NCBI GenBank assembly: GCA_018820925.1
Contig: JAHJNJ010000017.1
Location: 174,317-238,316, forward strand
DNA length: 64,000 nucleotides
Direction of reading: 5' to 3'
Source: Gammaproteobacteria bacterium
GTDB lineage: Bacteria > Pseudomonadota > Gammaproteobacteria > Burkholderiales > Gallionellaceae
The position numbers and the translations under genes are program-made. Positions 1 to 9,196 of the stretch are shown piece after piece. How positions within the stretch are numbered: the first letter of the stretch is position 1; the number at the start of each line of letters is the position of its first letter. The notes beneath the pieces are model-generated. The model was not told where the DNA came from and ran no database searches. It worked only from the letters and a program-made list of their open reading frames with translations.

Positions 1-17
1 CGCTGATTTGCTGACTG

Positions 18-82
18 CCTCCGTTCATGGTTCGACAAGCCTTTAGTCCTGAGCGAAGTCGAAGGGTCACCACGAACGGAGG
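18..82. repeat. Palindromic intergenic repeat, family A, copy 1
   Basis: The outer arms CCTCCGTTC (18-26) and GAACGGAGG (74-82) are inverted, with a second inner pair TCGAC/GTCGA. The same unit recurs at 38057-38141, and positions 46-66 recur in reverse complement inside atpD (30732-30752). It lies just downstream of the cobD-like gene on the minus strand. Confidence 0.85.
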
Positions 83-99
83 ACTTGATCGGAGGTTCC

Positions 100-1035
100 C
101 TACCCCAGCAGATGCGCCAACGTCAGAAACAACAACGCCAGCAATTGAAACACCATGGCGCGCCACACCAGGCCGATGGCGCTTTGCATGAAGTCGGTGT
201 CGGCTTCGTCGCCGTCGCCGAGTTCCGGGCGGAACACGGGTTGTTGGTCCAGCACGATGGTCTGTCCCAGTTTTACGCCGAGCGCGCCCGCGCCGCTGGC
301 AAGGAGGATGCCTGCTTCCGGGTCGGCCCAGCTTGGGGCGTGGTTGCGCCAGCAATCGATGGTGTCTTCGAAGTTGCCGACGATGGCGAGCGTGCTGGCG
401 GTGAGGCGCAGCGGCAGCCATTCCATGATGTGGTAGGCCTGGCGCGCAAACGAGCCGAAGTCGCCGAATTCGGTATCGCTGCGCGTGCCCCAGCGGTTAT
501 ACAAAAACAATGTGAGGCGATACAGGATGGCGCCGAGCGGCCCTAATCCCAGCATCATGAAAATGACGAACCAGAACACGACGCCGAACACGTTGCGATG
601 GGAGCACAGCAGGGCTTGCTCGATGGTGACGCGCGCCACTTCTTCGCGGCTCAATTCGTTGCAGGATTTCCCGAGCCAGTTGCCCAGCAGCTCGCGCGCC
701 TTGTCCAGTTGCCTGTCGATCAGGGCCTTGTGAATGTCGGTGTAATAATGGCTGAACTGGCGAAAGCCCATGGTGAGGTAAAGCACCAGCACGCTGAATG
801 CCCAGGCAAAAACGGGATGGGCGGTCAGCAGCAGATAATTTATTGCGATGGCCAGGCCCAAGGGCACAGCAAGCGCAAGAATCCATGCGACGCGGCCGTG
901 ACTGTGTTCACCCGCATTGAAGTTGCGTTGGAAAAAATCCACATAACCCCTAAGCCAGGTCAGAAGGTATTTGCGGGAGGACAGCGGGTGGACTTGTTCC
1001 AGCAACAATGCGGCAATCAGTGAAAGCAGGCTCAT
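100..1035 (-). CDS. CobD/CbiB-family membrane protein
   Basis: A 311-residue hydrophobic protein resembling the CobD/CbiB (adenosylcobinamide-phosphate synthase) superfamily as found in betaproteobacteria, where this branch is usually annotated only as CobD/CbiB family. Visible features are the N-terminal LLEQVHPL segment, hydrophobic stretches near residues 48-90 (two helices) and 145-180, and a C-terminal helix ending LLALLFLTLAHLLG. CbiB itself attaches aminopropanol to cobyric acid in the inner membrane; no other cobalamin gene is in view, so that reaction is not established here. It ends beside a palindromic repeat and starts 18 bases after the end of the upstream diguanylate cyclase gene, so co-transcription with it is possible. 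Confidence 0.75.
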   Translation of the reverse strand: MSLLSLIAALLLEQVHPLSSRKYLLTWLRGYVDFFQRNFNAGEHSHGRVAWILALAVPLGLAIAINYLLLTAHPVFAWAFSVLVLYLTMGFRQFSHYYTDIHKALIDRQLDKARELLGNWLGKSCNELSREEVARVTIEQALLCSHRNVFGVVFWFVIFMMLGLGPLGAILYRLTLFLYNRWGTRSDTEFGDFGSFARQAYHIMEWLPLRLTASTLAIVGNFEDTIDCWRNHAPSWADPEAGILLASGAGALGVKLGQTIVLDQQPVFRPELGDGDEADTDFMQSAIGLVWRAMVFQLLALLFLTLAHLLG

Positions 1036-1053
1036 GTTCTCGGTTCGGTATCG

Positions 1054-2919
1054 TTAATATGTTTTCTCATCCGTCCACATATCCGGTGTGAAGCGTACCA
1101 CGCGGTTGCGTCCGGTTTCCTTGGCTTGGTACAGCGCCACGTCGGCATATTTGACGGTCTGCCAGAAGGTATCGCAATCGGTGGGAAACACCGCAATGCC
1201 GATGGAGATGGTCTTCTGCAGGATCGTCCCGGTCAATTGTACCTTGAGCGCTTCGACGGCGGCGCGGATCTTCTCGGAGGCAATCTCGGCGCCTTCGCCG
1301 TCGGTATCCTGCAGGATGATCAGGAATTCCTCGCCGCCGTAGCGGATTACCACGTCCGAACTGCGTACCGATTGCATCAGCACTTTGGCCAACTCCTTGA
1401 GCATGGTGTCGCCGGCCTCGTGGCCGTAGGTGTCGTTGACCATCTTGAAGTAGTCCAGATCCAGCATCAGGATGGACACCTGGCTCTTGCGCCGCTGTGT
1501 GGTGGCAATCAGCGTCTCGGTATATTCCTGCAAAAAGCGGCGGTTGTGCAGTCCGGTCATGGCGTCGCGCATGGTGGATTCGCGCAGACTGTCCATCAGG
1601 CGCTTCGATTCGATCACCGGAGCGGCCTCGCGCAAATAGACGCTCAGATAGGGAATGACTTCCTTTATTTTCTCAGTCTCGTCGACCCCGAACATCAGTT
1701 GCAGCACGCCGCCGACCATGCCCGACTGGATGACGGGAAAACACACATGGCGATAGGCATTGCCATCCGCCGGGGGATGGAAGGCAAAACAGATATCGGG
1801 AGTTTCCGTGCTGTCGATCAGATGCCCGGTACGCCGCGCGCGGCAAGTCTCCGAGCGCAACAGTATTTGCGGGTCGCACCAGCGGCAGGATTCGCCAAGC
1901 TCGCCATCCACGACAATGGAAGTCATCTGGTTCTTTTTTGCCTGCACCTCGTAGATCGAGAAATGCCGGACGCCGAAACGGTTTTGCACTTCAGTCGACA
2001 ACCGCCGGTATATTTCAAGCTGCGTTTCATCTTCTTCGATGGATTGTTTGAATTGCGCCGCGTTGATCAAGCCCTGCACCATCTCGACTGTGGTGTCGAG
2101 CAGATTGCCGGTTCCCTTCTGCGGTTTGTTCTTCAGCAACTGCGCCACATCCTGCCGGATCCCGCTCAAACCGTAGTGCAAAAACTGCATCAGCTTGTTC
2201 ACATCCTGCGCGACCTTTCCGATCTCGTCGTCGGTGCGTTGCTGGATGTTGGCGTGGAAGTCGCCGCGGATCGCATGACTCACCGCTTCCTGCACATCCT
2301 TGGCCGTGGTGATCATCGGTTTGACCATACGCCGGAAGAAGATCAGCATCAGCATCATGATGAAGGCAACCGTCGCCACCATGATCAGGGAGACGAACAT
2401 TGCATTGTCTTTCAGGTGCCCGATTTCCATGGAAACCGTCACCGCACCCAGCACCGCCCCATCCTGAACCTGGTGGCACTGCAGACAGTTCGGGGTGCCG
2501 ATACGCGTGGCAACGAACGGTATGGTGCCGCGAAACACCGGGTTGGTGAGTTCATCGAACGCGGCAAAATAGGGCTGCCCGCTTTGCAGCACCTTGATCT
2601 CGATGCTATCCGCCGCCCCCTCGCCTTCCATGCCCTTGCCGTACTGTTGCTCGACGTTGCTGCCGCGTACCACATGCACCGTTTTCAACCCGTTTACTTC
2701 GCCGAGGCGGCGCAACAACCCTTCGCGTTTGGTGACAACGCCGTTGACCATGTCTTCGGTCAGGCTGACGCGAATGATTTCTGCTGCGGAGCGAACCTGT
2801 GATTTTGCCGAAATGATGGAAAACTGACGGAACGAGAGCAGGCTGACCACGATCAGCACGAAAATCAGGACAGCCGCCAGCGTCAACGAGGACAACGTGA
2901 CTTTTTTATTCAGATTCAT
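1054..2919 (-). CDS. Membrane diguanylate cyclase with periplasmic c-haem motif
   Basis: A 621-residue sensor that should make cyclic di-GMP from GTP. Order of parts: TM helix at about 10-30; periplasmic domain with a c-type haem site CLQCH at 145-149; second TM at about 174-196; HAMP-like linker to about 250; a GAF-like region at about 295-425 with unusually many cysteines (345, 348, 359, 377, 393); and a GGDEF domain with active site GGEEF at 528-532 and the product-inhibition site RSSD at 519-522. The periplasmic part resembles Tll0287/DUF3365-type haem sensor domains (family knowledge). Haem attachment and redox or gas sensing are inferred from the motif. It is well separated from cysN by about 145 bases in which I see nothing notable. 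Confidence 0.88.
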   Translation of the reverse strand: MNLNKKVTLSSLTLAAVLIFVLIVVSLLSFRQFSIISAKSQVRSAAEIIRVSLTEDMVNGVVTKREGLLRRLGEVNGLKTVHVVRGSNVEQQYGKGMEGEGAADSIEIKVLQSGQPYFAAFDELTNPVFRGTIPFVATRIGTPNCLQCHQVQDGAVLGAVTVSMEIGHLKDNAMFVSLIMVATVAFIMMLMLIFFRRMVKPMITTAKDVQEAVSHAIRGDFHANIQQRTDDEIGKVAQDVNKLMQFLHYGLSGIRQDVAQLLKNKPQKGTGNLLDTTVEMVQGLINAAQFKQSIEEDETQLEIYRRLSTEVQNRFGVRHFSIYEVQAKKNQMTSIVVDGELGESCRWCDPQILLRSETCRARRTGHLIDSTETPDICFAFHPPADGNAYRHVCFPVIQSGMVGGVLQLMFGVDETEKIKEVIPYLSVYLREAAPVIESKRLMDSLRESTMRDAMTGLHNRRFLQEYTETLIATTQRRKSQVSILMLDLDYFKMVNDTYGHEAGDTMLKELAKVLMQSVRSSDVVIRYGGEEFLIILQDTDGEGAEIASEKIRAAVEALKVQLTGTILQKTISIGIAVFPTDCDTFWQTVKYADVALYQAKETGRNRVVRFTPDMWTDEKTY

Positions 2920-3064
2920 GACACCCCTCAGAGTAGGACGCCCCCGCTCAGTGCGGCTTCACGCGCCGCTTGGCGAAGGTTCTTATGCTCTTGATAGGAT
3001 ACCTTGAATAGACTTGTCACTGCAAAGGTTATAGCAGGCGGACATCGGTTTGCCCGCCCCCTGC

Positions 3065-4318
3065 TTACGCAATCATCCCCGCCGCCACCGTGTTGTTCGA
3101 CGCCTCGTCGATCACAATGAAACTGCCCGTTACCCGGTCGATTCCGTAGCTGTCGAACACCAGCGGCTGCTGGGTCTTGATGCCGACGCGCGCGATGTCG
3201 TTCATATGCAGCCTGTCCGCAGCGTGCCGCTCCAGCGTGTTCACGTCCACACGGTAGTCGAGGCGCGAAAACAGGCACTTCGCCGTGCGCGTGGTGTGTT
3301 TGACCAGGTACTTGCGATTCTTGTCCAGCGGCGCCTCCGAAAGCCAGCACAGGGTTGCTTCAAACTCCCTCTCCACTTTGGGCGGCAAATGATCGGTTTT
3401 GACAAACATGTCGCCGCGCGAGATATCGATCTCGTCCGCCAGCGTGATGGTCACCGACTGCGGTGCAAAAGCGGTCTGCAGATTGCCGTCGAAGTTGGCT
3501 ATCTCCTTGACCCGGGTAGTGCGGCCGGATGGCAGGATGGTGATCTCGTCTCCCACCGACACTTCGCCCGCTTCGATGCGCCCCATGAAGCCCCTGAAAT
3601 CATGATGCTCCTCGGTCTGCGGGCGGCATACCCACTGCACCGGGAAGCGGAAGTCGCTGGTGTTCACGTCGTGGTCGATCTCGACTTTTTCCAGCAGCTC
3701 CAGCAAGGCCGGGCCTTTGTACCAGTCGAGGTTTTCGCCGCGATCCACCACCATGTCGCCGTTCAGGGCGGACAGCGGAATGCAGGTCACGTCATGCAGA
3801 TTCAGTTGCGCGGCAAACTTCTTGTACTCGGCGACGATCTCGTCAAAACGTGTTTGCGAGTAATCCACCATATCCATCTTGTTCACCGCCAGCACCACAT
3901 GCGGCACGCCGACTAGGCTGGCAAGAAAGGAATGGCGGCGCGTCTGGGTCAACACGCCCTTGCGCGCATCGACCAGGATAACCACCAGGTTGGCAGTGGA
4001 TGCAGCAGTCACCATGTTGCGCGTGTACTGCTCATGCCCCGGCGTGTCGCCGATGATGAACTTGCGCCTGGGCGTGGCGAAATAGCGGTAGGCCACGTCG
4101 ATGGTGATGCCCTGCTCGCGTTCGGCTTGCAGGCCGTCGGTAAGCAGCGACAGGTCGACCGCCGCCATGCCGCGTTTCTCACTGGTTTTGGAGATGGCCG
4201 AGAACTGGTCCTCGAAAATGGATTTCGAGTCGTGCAGCAGGCGGCCGATCAAAGTGCTCTTGCCGTCGTCGACGGAACCGGCGGTGATGAAACGGAGTAG
4301 TTGTGTGGTGGTGCTCAT
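3065..4318 (-). CDS. cysN: Sulfate adenylyltransferase subunit 1 (GTPase), CysN
   Basis: A 417-residue GTPase subunit of ATP sulfurylase. With CysD it makes adenosine 5'-phosphosulfate from sulfate and ATP in the cytoplasm. The G-domain motifs are clear: P-loop GSVDDGKST at 14-22, DTPGH and NKMD further on, followed by EF-Tu-like beta-barrel domains. The protein stops after the barrel, so there is no fused CysC (APS kinase) domain, consistent with an APS-reducing rather than PAPS-reducing pathway. It is the last gene of a minus-strand block with tauE-like, sir, cysH and cysD; a 215-base spacer carrying a foldback repeat separates it from cysD. Confidence 0.96.
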   Translation of the reverse strand: MSTTTQLLRFITAGSVDDGKSTLIGRLLHDSKSIFEDQFSAISKTSEKRGMAAVDLSLLTDGLQAEREQGITIDVAYRYFATPRRKFIIGDTPGHEQYTRNMVTAASTANLVVILVDARKGVLTQTRRHSFLASLVGVPHVVLAVNKMDMVDYSQTRFDEIVAEYKKFAAQLNLHDVTCIPLSALNGDMVVDRGENLDWYKGPALLELLEKVEIDHDVNTSDFRFPVQWVCRPQTEEHHDFRGFMGRIEAGEVSVGDEITILPSGRTTRVKEIANFDGNLQTAFAPQSVTITLADEIDISRGDMFVKTDHLPPKVEREFEATLCWLSEAPLDKNRKYLVKHTTRTAKCLFSRLDYRVDVNTLERHAADRLHMNDIARVGIKTQQPLVFDSYGIDRVTGSFIVIDEASNNTVAAGMIA

Positions 4319-4361
4319 GATGTAACCTCAAATATATTGGCGTTTTGATTCACAACTCATT

Positions 4362-4530
4362 CCCTCCCCCTTGCAGGGGGAGGGCTAGGGTGGGGGTAGA
4401 AATGCTGGACTTCCACAACTCTACCCCCATCCTAACCTTCCCCCTGGTGCGTGGTTGTTGCCGCTTCAGCGGCTTTACAACCACGGCCTACCCCTTGCGG
4501 GTGCAAGGGGGAAGGAACAGGTTGGGTGGG
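4362..4530. repeat. Complex foldback repeat between cysD and cysN (family D)
   Basis: It contains a CCCTCCCCCTTGC/AGGGGGAGGG hairpin at the left end, a GGGTGGGGGTAGA segment answered by TCTACCCCCATCC, and an internal hairpin at 4451-4484 (GTGGTTGT...ACAACCAC around CCGC/GCGG). The block fills most of the spacer and could influence mRNA stability between cysD and cysN. It resembles common G-rich intergenic repeats; a related shorter C/G-rich piece forms the 3' end of the LuxR gene near 19600. Confidence 0.75.
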
Positions 4531-4533
4531 CAA

Positions 4534-5460
4534 TCAGAAGTACCCTTCCTTCTTCCTCAATTCCATCGACGCATCCGAAGTCTGGTCATCCATGCGTGTC
4601 GCGCCGCGTTCGGTAATGCGCGTGGTCGCGGTCTCCGCGATGATCTCGTCCACCGTACGCGCAGTCGATTCCACCGGTGCGGTACAAGTCATGTCGCCCA
4701 CCGTGCGGAAACGCACCGACACCACTTCCACCTTTTCGCCCGGTTTCGGCTGCACCAGATGCGATACCGGAATCACCGAACCGCCGCGACGGATCACTTC
4801 ACGCTCATGTGCGAAGTAGATATTCGGAATATGCAGTTTCTCGCGCCCGATATATTCCCAGATGTCCATCTCCGTCCAGTTGCTGATCGGGAACACGCGA
4901 ATATTCTCTCCCGCATGCACGCGGGTGTTGTAGGTGTCCCACAACTCCGGGCGCTGGTTCTTCGGGTCCCACTGCCCAAACTCGTCGCGGAAGGAAAAGA
5001 TGCGTTCCTTGGCGCGCGCCTTTTCCTCGTCGCGCCGTGCGCCGCCCATACAGGCGTCGAAGCCGAATTCGGCAATGGTCTCCAGCAGCGTCACCGACTG
5101 GTACGGGTTGCGCGGCTTGCTCTCATCCTTGATCACGATGCTGCCGCGCCGAATGGAATCCTCCAGCGAGCGCACGATCAGGCGCTCGCCCAGATCGGCA
5201 GCCAGCTTGTCGCGGGTGGCGATCACTTCCGGAAAGTTGTGCCCGGTGTCGATGTGCACCAGCGGAAACGGGAACTTTGCCGGACGAAACGCCTTCTCCG
5301 CCAGACGCAACATGACGATGGAATCCTTGCCACCGGAAAACAACAGCACGGGATTCTTACACTCCGCAGCCACCTCGCGCATGATGTGGATGGATTCGCT
5401 TTCCAGCGCGTCCAGGTGGGTGAAGGTGTGTTTGCGTATGTTGTTTTCGACCAGTTTCAT
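4534..5460 (-). CDS. cysD: Sulfate adenylyltransferase subunit 2, CysD
   Basis: A 308-residue catalytic subunit of ATP sulfurylase, partner of CysN. The PP-loop ATP pyrophosphatase motif SGGKDS sits at 42-47, and the family signatures NFPEV and GGARRDEEKARAKER are present. The length and the C-terminal KKEGYF ending are normal for CysD. It follows cysH on the minus strand across a 100-base spacer that contains a family B palindromic repeat, so transcription of cysD-cysN probably reads through the repeat or uses it for differential expression (inference). Confidence 0.96.
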   Translation of the reverse strand: MKLVENNIRKHTFTHLDALESESIHIMREVAAECKNPVLLFSGGKDSIVMLRLAEKAFRPAKFPFPLVHIDTGHNFPEVIATRDKLAADLGERLIVRSLEDSIRRGSIVIKDESKPRNPYQSVTLLETIAEFGFDACMGGARRDEEKARAKERIFSFRDEFGQWDPKNQRPELWDTYNTRVHAGENIRVFPISNWTEMDIWEYIGREKLHIPNIYFAHEREVIRRGGSVIPVSHLVQPKPGEKVEVVSVRFRTVGDMTCTAPVESTARTVDEIIAETATTRITERGATRMDDQTSDASMELRKKEGYF

Positions 5461-5473
5461 CTTTCATTGCTCC

Positions 5474-5556
5474 GTAGGATGGGTGGAGCGCAGCGATACC
5501 CATCATATGTTCGATAACTGGAAAAGATGGGTATCGCTGCGCTCCACCCATCCTAC
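5474..5556. repeat. Palindromic repeat, family B, copy 1 (between cysH and cysD)
   Basis: A near-perfect inverted repeat starting GTAGGATGGGTGGAGCGCAG and ending CTGCGCTCCACCCATCCTAC, with an unpaired AT-rich centre. Other copies are at 38243-38320, 39597-39668 and a half copy at 49335-49365. Confidence 0.9.
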
Positions 5557-5560
5557 AAAT

Positions 5561-6328
5561 TCATGCCGATACTTGCTGTTTTGCATTGGCCGCGATCTCG
5601 ATGATGCGTTCGCGACTCCCCTGCAATGATGTCCCGCTCACATGCAATCCGCACTCCTTGCTCTCCGGGTTTTCCCACCACCAGCGTCCGGCACGAATAT
5701 CTTCGCCCGGCGAGATGGAGCGTGTGCAAGGCGCGCAACCCAGACTCGGATAATTCATGTCGTGCAATTTGTTGTACGGCACGTCGAAACGGCGGATGTA
5801 CGCCCACACGTCGTTGTTCGACCAGTCCAGCAGCGGGTTGAATTTCTGCAGCCCGTTGCCCTCGTCGAACGATGACACCTCCAGCGTGCCGCGTGTCACT
5901 GCCTGGTCGCGACGCATGCCGGTGATCCATGCGCCCTTGCCCGCCAGGGCACGGCGCAACGGTTCCACCTTGCGTACGTAGCAGCAAGCCTTGCGGCTCT
6001 CAACGCTGTCGTAAAAGCCGTTGATACCGTCCTTGCTGACGTAATCCTGTACCAGCGTGCTGTCCGGGAAATAGACCTTGAGCGGGATCGCGTACTGTTG
6101 GCCCACTTCATGTATCAGGTCGTAAGTCTCTTTCGGCAAGCGCCCGGTATCCAGGCTGAACATCTGGATGTCCGGCTGGTGTTTGGCGATGAGGTCGGTC
6201 AGCACCATGTCTTCCGCACCCAGGCTATTGGCGAATACTACTTCCTTGAATTCGCGTGCAGCCTGTTGCAACACCGCAATGGTGGCGGCGATCTTTATAT
6301 CCAGTTCTTTTCTGTTATCGGTACTCAT
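5561..6328 (-). CDS. cysH: Assimilatory adenylylsulfate (APS) reductase, Fe-S type
   Basis: A 255-residue thioredoxin-dependent reductase converting activated sulfate to sulfite. The cysteine pairs that bind the [4Fe-4S] cluster of APS reductases are present, CC at 115-116 and CAPC at 198-201, together with the catalytic ECGLH motif (Cys226). Enterobacterial PAPS reductases lack the cluster pairs, so the substrate is inferred to be APS. The start at 6328 is chosen because it overlaps the stop of the sulfite reductase gene by four bases (ATGA), indicating translational coupling; a longer in-frame start at 6400 would overlap that gene by more than 70 bases. Confidence 0.94.
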   Translation of the reverse strand: MSTDNRKELDIKIAATIAVLQQAAREFKEVVFANSLGAEDMVLTDLIAKHQPDIQMFSLDTGRLPKETYDLIHEVGQQYAIPLKVYFPDSTLVQDYVSKDGINGFYDSVESRKACCYVRKVEPLRRALAGKGAWITGMRRDQAVTRGTLEVSSFDEGNGLQKFNPLLDWSNNDVWAYIRRFDVPYNKLHDMNYPSLGCAPCTRSISPGEDIRAGRWWWENPESKECGLHVSGTSLQGSRERIIEIAANAKQQVSA

Positions 6329-8355
6329 TTTGGCAAAGCCTCCTTCAAGTCTAGTTGTCCGTCTTTTTCGGTAGCGAACGCCGCCACCCTGATAGTCCAC
6401 GCATCCACCTTTGCACTCGCCACAGCCAACGCTTCATTGTCGATCTCCTCATCAGTCACCAACTCTTGCGCCGCATGGGCAAACTCGGCTGCGATTTCTT
6501 CTGGCGCCAGCAGGTTGAGTTGCTCGGCCAGTTTCGCCAAGTCTTCCTGACGCGCACCGCCCAGCAACTGCGCCACGCCGGAACCGAGCAAGCGCAATAT
6601 GGACTCGTTACACTGCGCCGCCTCCACATACTTGCGCTGGAACACGAGTGCATTGCGGTACTCGCGTTCGTGCGCCGCCTCGAAGAAGTTCGCGCCGATC
6701 AACACCTGCGAAGCGCCCGCGCATTCCCCGCCGCCCAGATTCAGCACGCGGAAGTCGGTCTTGTCGCCGAAGTCGTGCATCACGGACTGCAACTGTTGCG
6801 CCGACACTTCTGCCATGTCGGCCAGCAGCGCCTTGAAATACTCCGGCTCCTGCTTGCGCGCCCAGACAAAGAAACTCGCCTCGCCGCTGGCCAGGTGCGC
6901 CTGCTGCACGCGCTCGATGGCCTGCCTGATGCGCGCTGCCGGCAATGTCGGCCCCTTCACTGCCAGTGCGCCGCCTGCAGTGCCCTTGCCGGCGAAATAC
7001 ATCTGGTAATGCGGCACCAGCTTGCCGTGCAAACGTTTTGCTTCGCCGTAGATGCCGATGTCGCCGGTCTCGGGCTGCGCGCAACCGTTGTGGCAACCGG
7101 ACACGCGAATGTTCAGGTCGGCCTTGCCGCCGGACAAAATCGCGCCCAGCACGGTGCTCGATGTGAGCCCCAGGCGGCAGGTGGAGGAACCGGGGCAAGC
7201 CACCACGTTGTCGCCCGTCTCGGGTTCCTTCAGTCCGAGTCCCGCAATACCACTGCGCAAAGCCGCCACCTTTTCCTGCGGCACATTGATCACAGCAAAA
7301 TTCTGGTCCTGCGTCGTATGGATCTCGCTCAGCCCCAGTTCCAGCAAGACATGGGCGATGCCGCGCAACTGTTCCGCCCGCACGTCACCGATGGGCAACG
7401 TGATTGGAAAGACATACAAGCCAGATTGTTTCTGCGCGAACAACTTGCGCGGAGCACCCTGCCCCGGCGCCTCGCTACCGTTTGGAGTACGCCACTCGCC
7501 TTGCGGGTAAGGTTTGTTGGCCAGCGCCTGCCGGGTACGCTCGAACTCCTCGTGGTATTTCTGCACAAAGCCTTCCGCGCCGAAACGCTCGACCAGGAAC
7601 TTGATGCGCGACTTGGCCCGCAACGTACGGTCCGAATACTTGTTGTGCAGCGTCACCAGTGCTTCCATCGCAAACAGCAACTCGCTTTCGGCAATCCATT
7701 CCTCCACCACGATGGACTCGCGCGGCTTGTGCCCCAGACCGCCGCCCGCCCTGATCCTGAACCCCGGCTGGCCGTCCTTGACCGTCGCAATCACGCCGCA
7801 ATCGTGCAGCAAGGACTGGGCGCAATCCGCCTCGCAGCCCGAGAATGAGATCTTGAATTTGCGCGGCAACTGCTGGTTGAGCGGGTTGCGCAGGAAGTGC
7901 ACGGTAGCGCCGTCCACATGCCTGCCCACATCCACGTGCTCTTTCGGGCACACGCCAGCCAACGGGCACGCCGTCATGTTGCGCACCGCATTGCCGCACG
8001 CTTCGCGCGAAGTCAGGCCGACGTCGGCCAGTCGGCGCATCGCGGTCGGCATGAATTCCAGGGGAATGTAGTGCACCTGCACGTCCTGGCGCGTGGTCAG
8101 GTGCGCGATCTTGTGTTGCGAAAATTCATCGGCCAGATCGGCGATCACTTCCAGCTGCACTGCTGTCAGGCGGCCGCCGGGAACCTTGATGCGCAGCATG
8201 TTCACGCCCGGCTGGCGCTGGCCGTATGCGCCCTGTTGCAGGCGGATCGCGGTAAAGCGCTCGGGATCAATCTCGCCCGCATTGAAGCTGGCAATCGCCT
8301 GCTCGAAGCGGTCGATCTCTTCCAGGTCGGACAAGTTACGGGTGTTCAGGCTCAT
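6325..8355 (-). CDS. Nitrite/sulfite reductase, sirohaem type (assimilatory sulfite reductase)
   Basis: A 676-residue hemoprotein predicted to reduce sulfite to sulfide. Two ferredoxin-like half-domains are visible, and the sirohaem/[4Fe-4S] ligands appear as CPGSSTC (CX5C) followed by CHNGC (CX3C). Upstream there are also ACPLAGVCP and SGCEADCA segments, typical of the repeat that lost the cofactor. About 130 residues after the usual end form an alpha-helical extension, from roughly 545 to 676, that I do not recognise. It sits between the TauE-like exporter gene (12-base gap) and cysH (4-base overlap), so the substrate is most likely sulfite. Electron donor cannot be told from the sequence. 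Confidence 0.9.
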   Translation of the reverse strand: MSLNTRNLSDLEEIDRFEQAIASFNAGEIDPERFTAIRLQQGAYGQRQPGVNMLRIKVPGGRLTAVQLEVIADLADEFSQHKIAHLTTRQDVQVHYIPLEFMPTAMRRLADVGLTSREACGNAVRNMTACPLAGVCPKEHVDVGRHVDGATVHFLRNPLNQQLPRKFKISFSGCEADCAQSLLHDCGVIATVKDGQPGFRIRAGGGLGHKPRESIVVEEWIAESELLFAMEALVTLHNKYSDRTLRAKSRIKFLVERFGAEGFVQKYHEEFERTRQALANKPYPQGEWRTPNGSEAPGQGAPRKLFAQKQSGLYVFPITLPIGDVRAEQLRGIAHVLLELGLSEIHTTQDQNFAVINVPQEKVAALRSGIAGLGLKEPETGDNVVACPGSSTCRLGLTSSTVLGAILSGGKADLNIRVSGCHNGCAQPETGDIGIYGEAKRLHGKLVPHYQMYFAGKGTAGGALAVKGPTLPAARIRQAIERVQQAHLASGEASFFVWARKQEPEYFKALLADMAEVSAQQLQSVMHDFGDKTDFRVLNLGGGECAGASQVLIGANFFEAAHEREYRNALVFQRKYVEAAQCNESILRLLGSGVAQLLGGARQEDLAKLAEQLNLLAPEEIAAEFAHAAQELVTDEEIDNEALAVASAKVDAWTIRVAAFATEKDGQLDLKEALPK

Positions 8356-8367
8356 TTCAACTTCCTT

Positions 8368-9150
8368 TCAAGACAAAACCAGACGGGTGCCGATGATCAG
8401 CAACATCGTTGCCAAAATCGGCCGCAATATTTTTTCCGGTACTTTCGCGCTCAAATGGCTGCCGATGTAGATGCCCGGCAATGAACCCAGCAGCAGGCTG
8501 CCCAGCAACACCAGGTCGACCGTGCCCAACGCCAGATGCCCCATCCCCGCAACCGCAGTCAGCGGCACAGCATGGGCGATGTCGGTGCCCACCACCCTGA
8601 CCGCCGACAGGCGCGGATACAGGAACAGAAGCGCCACCGTACCCAGCACGCCGGCGCCGATGGATGAAATGATCACCAGCATGCCGACGACTGCGCCGGT
8701 TACGATGGTTGCGGCAGGCAGATGGCGGTGGTGCAATTCGTAGACGGTGCCGTCCTCGCGCTGCGCGATCTTCCTGATCCGGTCTTTCAACAGAAGCGCG
8801 GTGGCGGTCAGCAGCAGGGCAATGCTCAGCACGCCGGTCACCAGACTTTTCAGCGTCTTTGCGTCCAGCGCCAGATATTTGAGAAGAGCGATGGTCAGCA
8901 GCGCGGCGGGCAGGCTGCCCAGACTCAGCAGGCCCACGATTTTCCAGTCCACGCTGCCGTTGCGGCTGTGTACCCAGCCGCCCAGCGACTTGGTGATGGA
9001 GGCGTACAGCAGGTCGGTGCCGACTGCTGTCGCGGGCGAGACGCCGAAGAACAGCACCAGCAACGGGGTCATCAACGACCCGCCGCCGACGCCGGTCACC
9101 CCGACGATCAACCCGACCAGAAAACCGGAAACGGTATATAGCCAATCCAT
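8368..9150 (-). CDS. TauE/SafE (TSUP) family permease, likely sulfite/sulfate-related
   Basis: A 260-residue inner-membrane protein with the TSUP signature GxxxGVTGVGGGSLMTPLL near the N-terminus and again VGMLVIISSIGAGVLGT in the second half, giving about eight helices. TSUP proteins move small anions such as sulfite, sulfoacetate or taurine-derived sulfur. As first gene of the sulfate assimilation block it is probably a sulfate importer or sulfite safety valve (context inference). An ATG at 9150 is preferred; a GTG one codon upstream is also open. The promoter region is shared with the divergent cysB-type gene. Confidence 0.9.
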   Translation of the reverse strand: MDWLYTVSGFLVGLIVGVTGVGGGSLMTPLLVLFFGVSPATAVGTDLLYASITKSLGGWVHSRNGSVDWKIVGLLSLGSLPAALLTIALLKYLALDAKTLKSLVTGVLSIALLLTATALLLKDRIRKIAQREDGTVYELHHRHLPAATIVTGAVVGMLVIISSIGAGVLGTVALLFLYPRLSAVRVVGTDIAHAVPLTAVAGMGHLALGTVDLVLLGSLLLGSLPGIYIGSHLSAKVPEKILRPILATMLLIIGTRLVLS

Positions 9151-9196
9151 CACTGCCTCGCATTTGCTCGAATGAGGCGCATTCTAGGTTGGCGGC

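Noticed and set aside
1126..2802. A 558-codon plus-strand open frame
   Set aside because: Antisense to the diguanylate cyclase with clear GGEEF domain.
5561..6328. PAPS reductase of the E. coli type
   Set aside because: The [4Fe-4S] cysteine pairs of APS reductases are present and no APS kinase is encoded in the block.
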